From: Dryobates pubescens
Taxonomy: Eukaryota > Chordata > Aves > Piciformes > Picidae
Direction of reading: 5' to 3'
Length of the DNA stretch: 64,000 bases
Assembly: GCF_014839835.1 (NCBI RefSeq)
Contig: NC_071614.1
Location: 49,809,599-49,873,598 of the forward strand
Position numbers and translations under genes: made by a program. The notes beneath the pieces are model-generated. The model was not told the DNA's origin, did no database searches, and saw only the letters and a list, made by a program, of their open reading frames with translations. Below are positions 61,380 to 64,000 of this stretch, one piece after another; positions within the stretch are counted from its first letter, which is position 1; each line of letters starts with the position of its first letter.

Positions 61380-64000
61380 CTGGAAGAGGCCAGAGAGCAG
61401 CAGGTTACCCACACACAGCCCTGCCGGCCAGCAGGCGCCTCGGGGACCCTCTGCCCCAGCCCCCTGCCACGGGCAGGACACCTCCCACCAGCCCCGGCTG
61501 CTCCGCTGCAGCCGCTCTCCCAGGCCATGGAAGGGACCTTGCAGACCGTCCAGCTCCAGCCCCACTCCCAGGGGTCCGTGCCCGTGGCAGGCAGTTGGGC
61601 CTGGATGATCTTCAAGGTCCCTTCCCACCCAGCCCACTCCATGAAGCTCAGGACTTCTCCCGTGGCTGTGCAAGGGCGCTGAGAGCAGCTGGAGGAGACT
61701 CACCCACCACTCCTGGTCCTCCTCACCATCCACCACAATGATGTCCCCCTCTGAGAAGGTCAGCTCATCAGGGTTGTCTGCCACACAGTTGTAGATTGCT
61801 TTGACCCTCTTGGGCTTGGTTTTGGACTGCAATGCAAAGACAAGCCCAGGTCAGCAACACAGCACAGAGGAGGCAGCAGAGACTTGGGGCTGATCAGAAG
61901 GCCCCAGACCTGCCCCCTCCTGTGACTCCTCATAGGGCAGAGCTAAGCTGCACCTCCTGTGCTGGGAGCTGCTGCTTCAGGCTGCATCTGAGAGCAGCCA
62001 AAGCCTTTTGCAACCACTGCAGCACCACCGTGGGCCAAGCTTCCCTCAGCAACCTTCCATCTTGGCTCAGCCAAGCCTCTCACAGCTCTGCACCAAGGGA
62101 GCTGCAGAGAGCAAGGAGGTCTTCCTCAGCCTCCTCTGTTCCACACTCAACACCCCCAGGGCCCTCAGCTGCTCCTCCCCAGCCCTCTTCTCCAGACCTT
62201 TCCCCAGCTCTGTTGCCCTTCCCTGGACCTGCTCCAGCTCCTCAATGTCCTTCTCGCAGTGGGGAGCTCAAACCTGAACCCAGCACTCAAGCTGTGGCCT
62301 CAGCAGTGCTGAGTCCAGGGGGACAATCACTGCCCTGCTCCTGCTGCCCACACCAGGTCAGGCTGCTGGAGCCCTTCTTGGCCACCTGGGCACACTGCTT
62401 CTGAAGCTTACCCAGCTTCAAGGAGCCAAAGCCTTAGTTCTTGGGCTGGTTTGGTCCCACTGGGACACACAGAATCCAAGCTCCTTGACTTTGGGGTTTG
62501 GTGGTGGCTTTTTGCTCTCCAGTCAGACAGAAGAGCAGGAGAAGCCAAGCTCTGCTCCATCCTTAGCAGAAGTCACCCAGGGACCTAATCCAGGGTGCAG
62601 GCTCTGTGTTTCCCTGCTCCCCCAGCCCAGGCCACGCTGTGATGCCAACAGTGTGGCTGGGAGCAGGTGGAGGAGTGCCACAACCCCCCCCAGGCTGCCT
62701 GCTTACCATTTGGGATTTCCTTGGCATGGGTGCTGGTGGCTGGATCTGTGCCAGGGGGTTGGCTGTGGAGCCAGGCTGTGGTCCTGGGGTGTCACAGGCT
62801 GAGGATGGCTCTGCTGCTGGGGAGCAGAACAAGGCAAGTTCAGCCACGCTTCAAGCACAGGCGAGAGTCAGGGCACAAACTGCAAGCTACTGAATTGCTC
62901 TTGCATGGACACAGAGAATTCCACAGCCTCTGAGTGTTTCCCTTCTCAGTGCTCCTACAGAACTGGAAAGGACTTTTTTTATATCCTTTCCTTACCAAAA
63001 ATGCCTCAAAGAACTCCCCCAGACCTTGCATGCTGCTGGAAGAGAGCCAAGCCTGCAAAGCAGGAGAGAGCAGACCCAAGCACCTCACCTCCCCCTCTGC
63101 TCACTCTCTGCCCTCACAGCCCTTCCTGCCTACTAAACCTTCCTAGACCTTCACAGAGTGGCTTAGGTTGGAAGAGACCTCAGAGATCATCCAGTTCCAA
63201 CCCCTCCCCGACCAGCCCAGGTTGCTGAAGGCCTCATCCAGCCTGGCCTTGAACCCCTCCAGGCACGGGGACTCCAGCACCTGCCTGGGCAGCCTGTGCC
63301 AGTGCCTGGGAACCCTTGCTGGGAAGAGATGGTTCCTAATATCCAACCTGAGCCTCCCTTGGGACACCCTGAGGCCACTTCCCCCTGCCCTGTCACTTCC
63401 CCTTAGCCTCAGCCACTCTGTGGCTGGCTTTCACCACATGCCCCTCACCCCCAGCCCCATAGCTCTGTCCGTGCAGCAGAGCTCCAGGCACCAGGGCCTG
63501 CAGCACCAAGAGGAGGAAGAGGACTGCTGGTGCTGCCTGTACAGAGCCACTGAGGTGGAGCAGAGCCCAGCCTGTCCCCCAGGCTGCTCTGATGGCAGCC
63601 TCAGGACAACCAATTGATCTCCAAAGCACCATTACCAGTTTGCTGCAGAGCCCCCAGTCCTCTGGACTGCCCTTTGGTGGTTAAGGCTGATGACTTCTCA
63701 GGCCTGTGCAGAAAGAGAAGCATTTGAGAACCAAAGCAGAACCTGAGCCACAACCAAAGCCTCTCCCATGTGATGCTCAGGCTGTGGCCACCTCTTCAGC
63801 ACACCCTGGGGCCAGCTCCTTGGCTGCAGCTTTGCTCCTGCATTTTTGCTGCCCCCCTGTAAGCTGCACTTAGCTGCTGAGGTGAGGCAGGAGGAGGACA
63901 CAAGGTCAGCAGCTTGGGCAGAGCAGAGCCATGCAACCTCCACCCCCAGGCTACCGTGGCTCTCACTGGCATCTGCTGCCCCAGTGCCTGCCTTCTGTCC
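61305..64000 (-). CDS. ASAP2: ASAP2, ArfGAP with SH3, ankyrin and PH domains 2 (C-terminal part)
   Basis: This is the C-terminal end of an Arf GTPase-activating protein linked to focal adhesions and membrane traffic. Supported exons are 61305-61379, 61704-61826 and 62707-62816; a further candidate is 63967-64000. Together they encode a proline-rich stretch ending MPRKSQM and an SH3 domain. The SH3 has [19 protein letters not shown], the acidic [10 protein letters not shown]/n-Src signature and [14 protein letters not shown] at the C-terminus. The wording matches ASAP2 better than ASAP1, whose SH3 I recall as IYDCQADNDDELTF. The rest of the gene lies right of the window. ASAP2 next to ITGB1BP1 in this orientation is the conserved vertebrate arrangement. 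Confidence 0.93.
61448..61650 (-). mobile_element. Degraded CR1 copy with inverted-repeat end, in ASAP2 intron
   Basis: CCCCCTGCCACGGGCAGGAC, then GGAAGGGACCTTGCAGACCG and its imperfect reverse complement about 70 bp on (GATCTTCAAGGTCCCTTCCC). Confidence 0.7.
61704..61826 (-). CDS. ASAP2: ASAP2 SH3 exon
   Basis: The acceptor is CATTGCAG and the donor TGG/GTGAGT. It encodes [20 protein letters not shown] through [14 protein letters not shown], the first two thirds of the SH3 domain. Confidence 0.96.
62090..62365 (-). mobile_element. CR1 LINE fragment, antisense, in ASAP2 intron
   Basis: GGAGCTGCAGAGAGCAAGGA, then CTCAGCTGCTCCTCCCCAGC, then CCCTGCTCCTGCTGCCCACA. Confidence 0.85.
62707..62816 (-). 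CDS. ASAP2: ASAP2 proline-rich exon
   Basis: The donor is ATG/GTAAGC. The likely acceptor is GCTCCCCAG at 62817-62818, though a CAG three bases further in is possible. It encodes [18 protein letters not shown] then [18 protein letters not shown]. It joins the SH3 exon in phase 0. Confidence 0.8.
63148..63405 (-). mobile_element. CR1 LINE 3' fragment, antisense, in ASAP2 intron
   Basis: CTTAGGTTGGAAGAGACCTC, then CTCATCCAGCCTGGCCTTGA, then GGAAGAGATGGTTCCTAATA. Confidence 0.87.
63406..63966 (-). other. ASAP2 intron, nothing recognised
   Basis: I see no exon with supporting splice signals, tandem array or clear CR1 copy here. Confidence 0.5.
63967..64000 (-). CDS. ASAP2: Candidate partial ASAP2 exon at window edge
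   Basis: A GCCA/GTGAGA donor and an open frame ([11 protein letters not shown]) lead into the next exon in a compatible phase. Length is too short to recognise, so this could be chance. Confidence 0.3.

Noticed and set aside
63698-63943. An 81-codon minus-strand open frame as an ASAP2 exon
   Set aside because: No splice sites bound it and its composition does not resemble the ASAP2 proline-rich region.

Overview
The window is nuclear DNA of a bird. Five vertebrate protein-coding genes lie in the order ADAM17 (+), IAH1 (-), CPSF3 (-), ITGB1BP1 (+), ASAP2 (-). This is the inverse of the human 2p25 order (ASAP2, ITGB1BP1, CPSF3, IAH1, ADAM17), with every relative orientation kept. About forty-five fragments of the CR1 LINE in introns and spacers point to a bird. 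Their density and similarity recall lineages with heavy recent CR1 activity, such as woodpeckers and relatives, but that is inference and the species cannot be named.

Layout: 1-9.67 kb holds the last six coding exons of ADAM17 (membrane-proximal region, transmembrane helix, cytoplasmic tail) and its 3' UTR. 10.33-16.2 kb holds the whole of IAH1 (6 exons, 243 aa). 17.66-35.1 kb holds the whole of CPSF3 (18 coding exons, 691 aa). CPSF3 and ITGB1BP1 diverge from one GC-rich promoter region near 35 kb. ITGB1BP1 (6 coding exons, 200 aa) runs to 58.65 kb, and 16.8 kb of that is one tandem array in a single intron. ASAP2 enters from the right, with its SH3-coding exons, stop codon and a 2.4 kb 3' UTR. 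For all four genes other than ASAP2, the exons I joined give an open frame with matching splice phases.

The genes do not form a pathway. ADAM17 is a membrane sheddase, IAH1 an esterase, CPSF3 the pre-mRNA 3'-end endonuclease, ITGB1BP1 (ICAP-1) an integrin beta-1 tail binder, and ASAP2 an Arf GTPase-activating protein.

The unusual part is tandem-repeat DNA. At least ten minisatellites occupy about a third of the window, and several contain or abut splice sites. A 13-bp array in the last ADAM17 intron multiplies an acceptor-like CCCCCGCAG. An 81-bp array in CPSF3 copies the end of coding exon 5 with its donor site, in frame. A 40/43-bp array of about 400 units in ITGB1BP1 carries GTGAGT in almost every unit and reaches to within 20 bp of the next exon. 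The other notable signal is a set of CR1 copies whose 3' ends carry a long inverted repeat.
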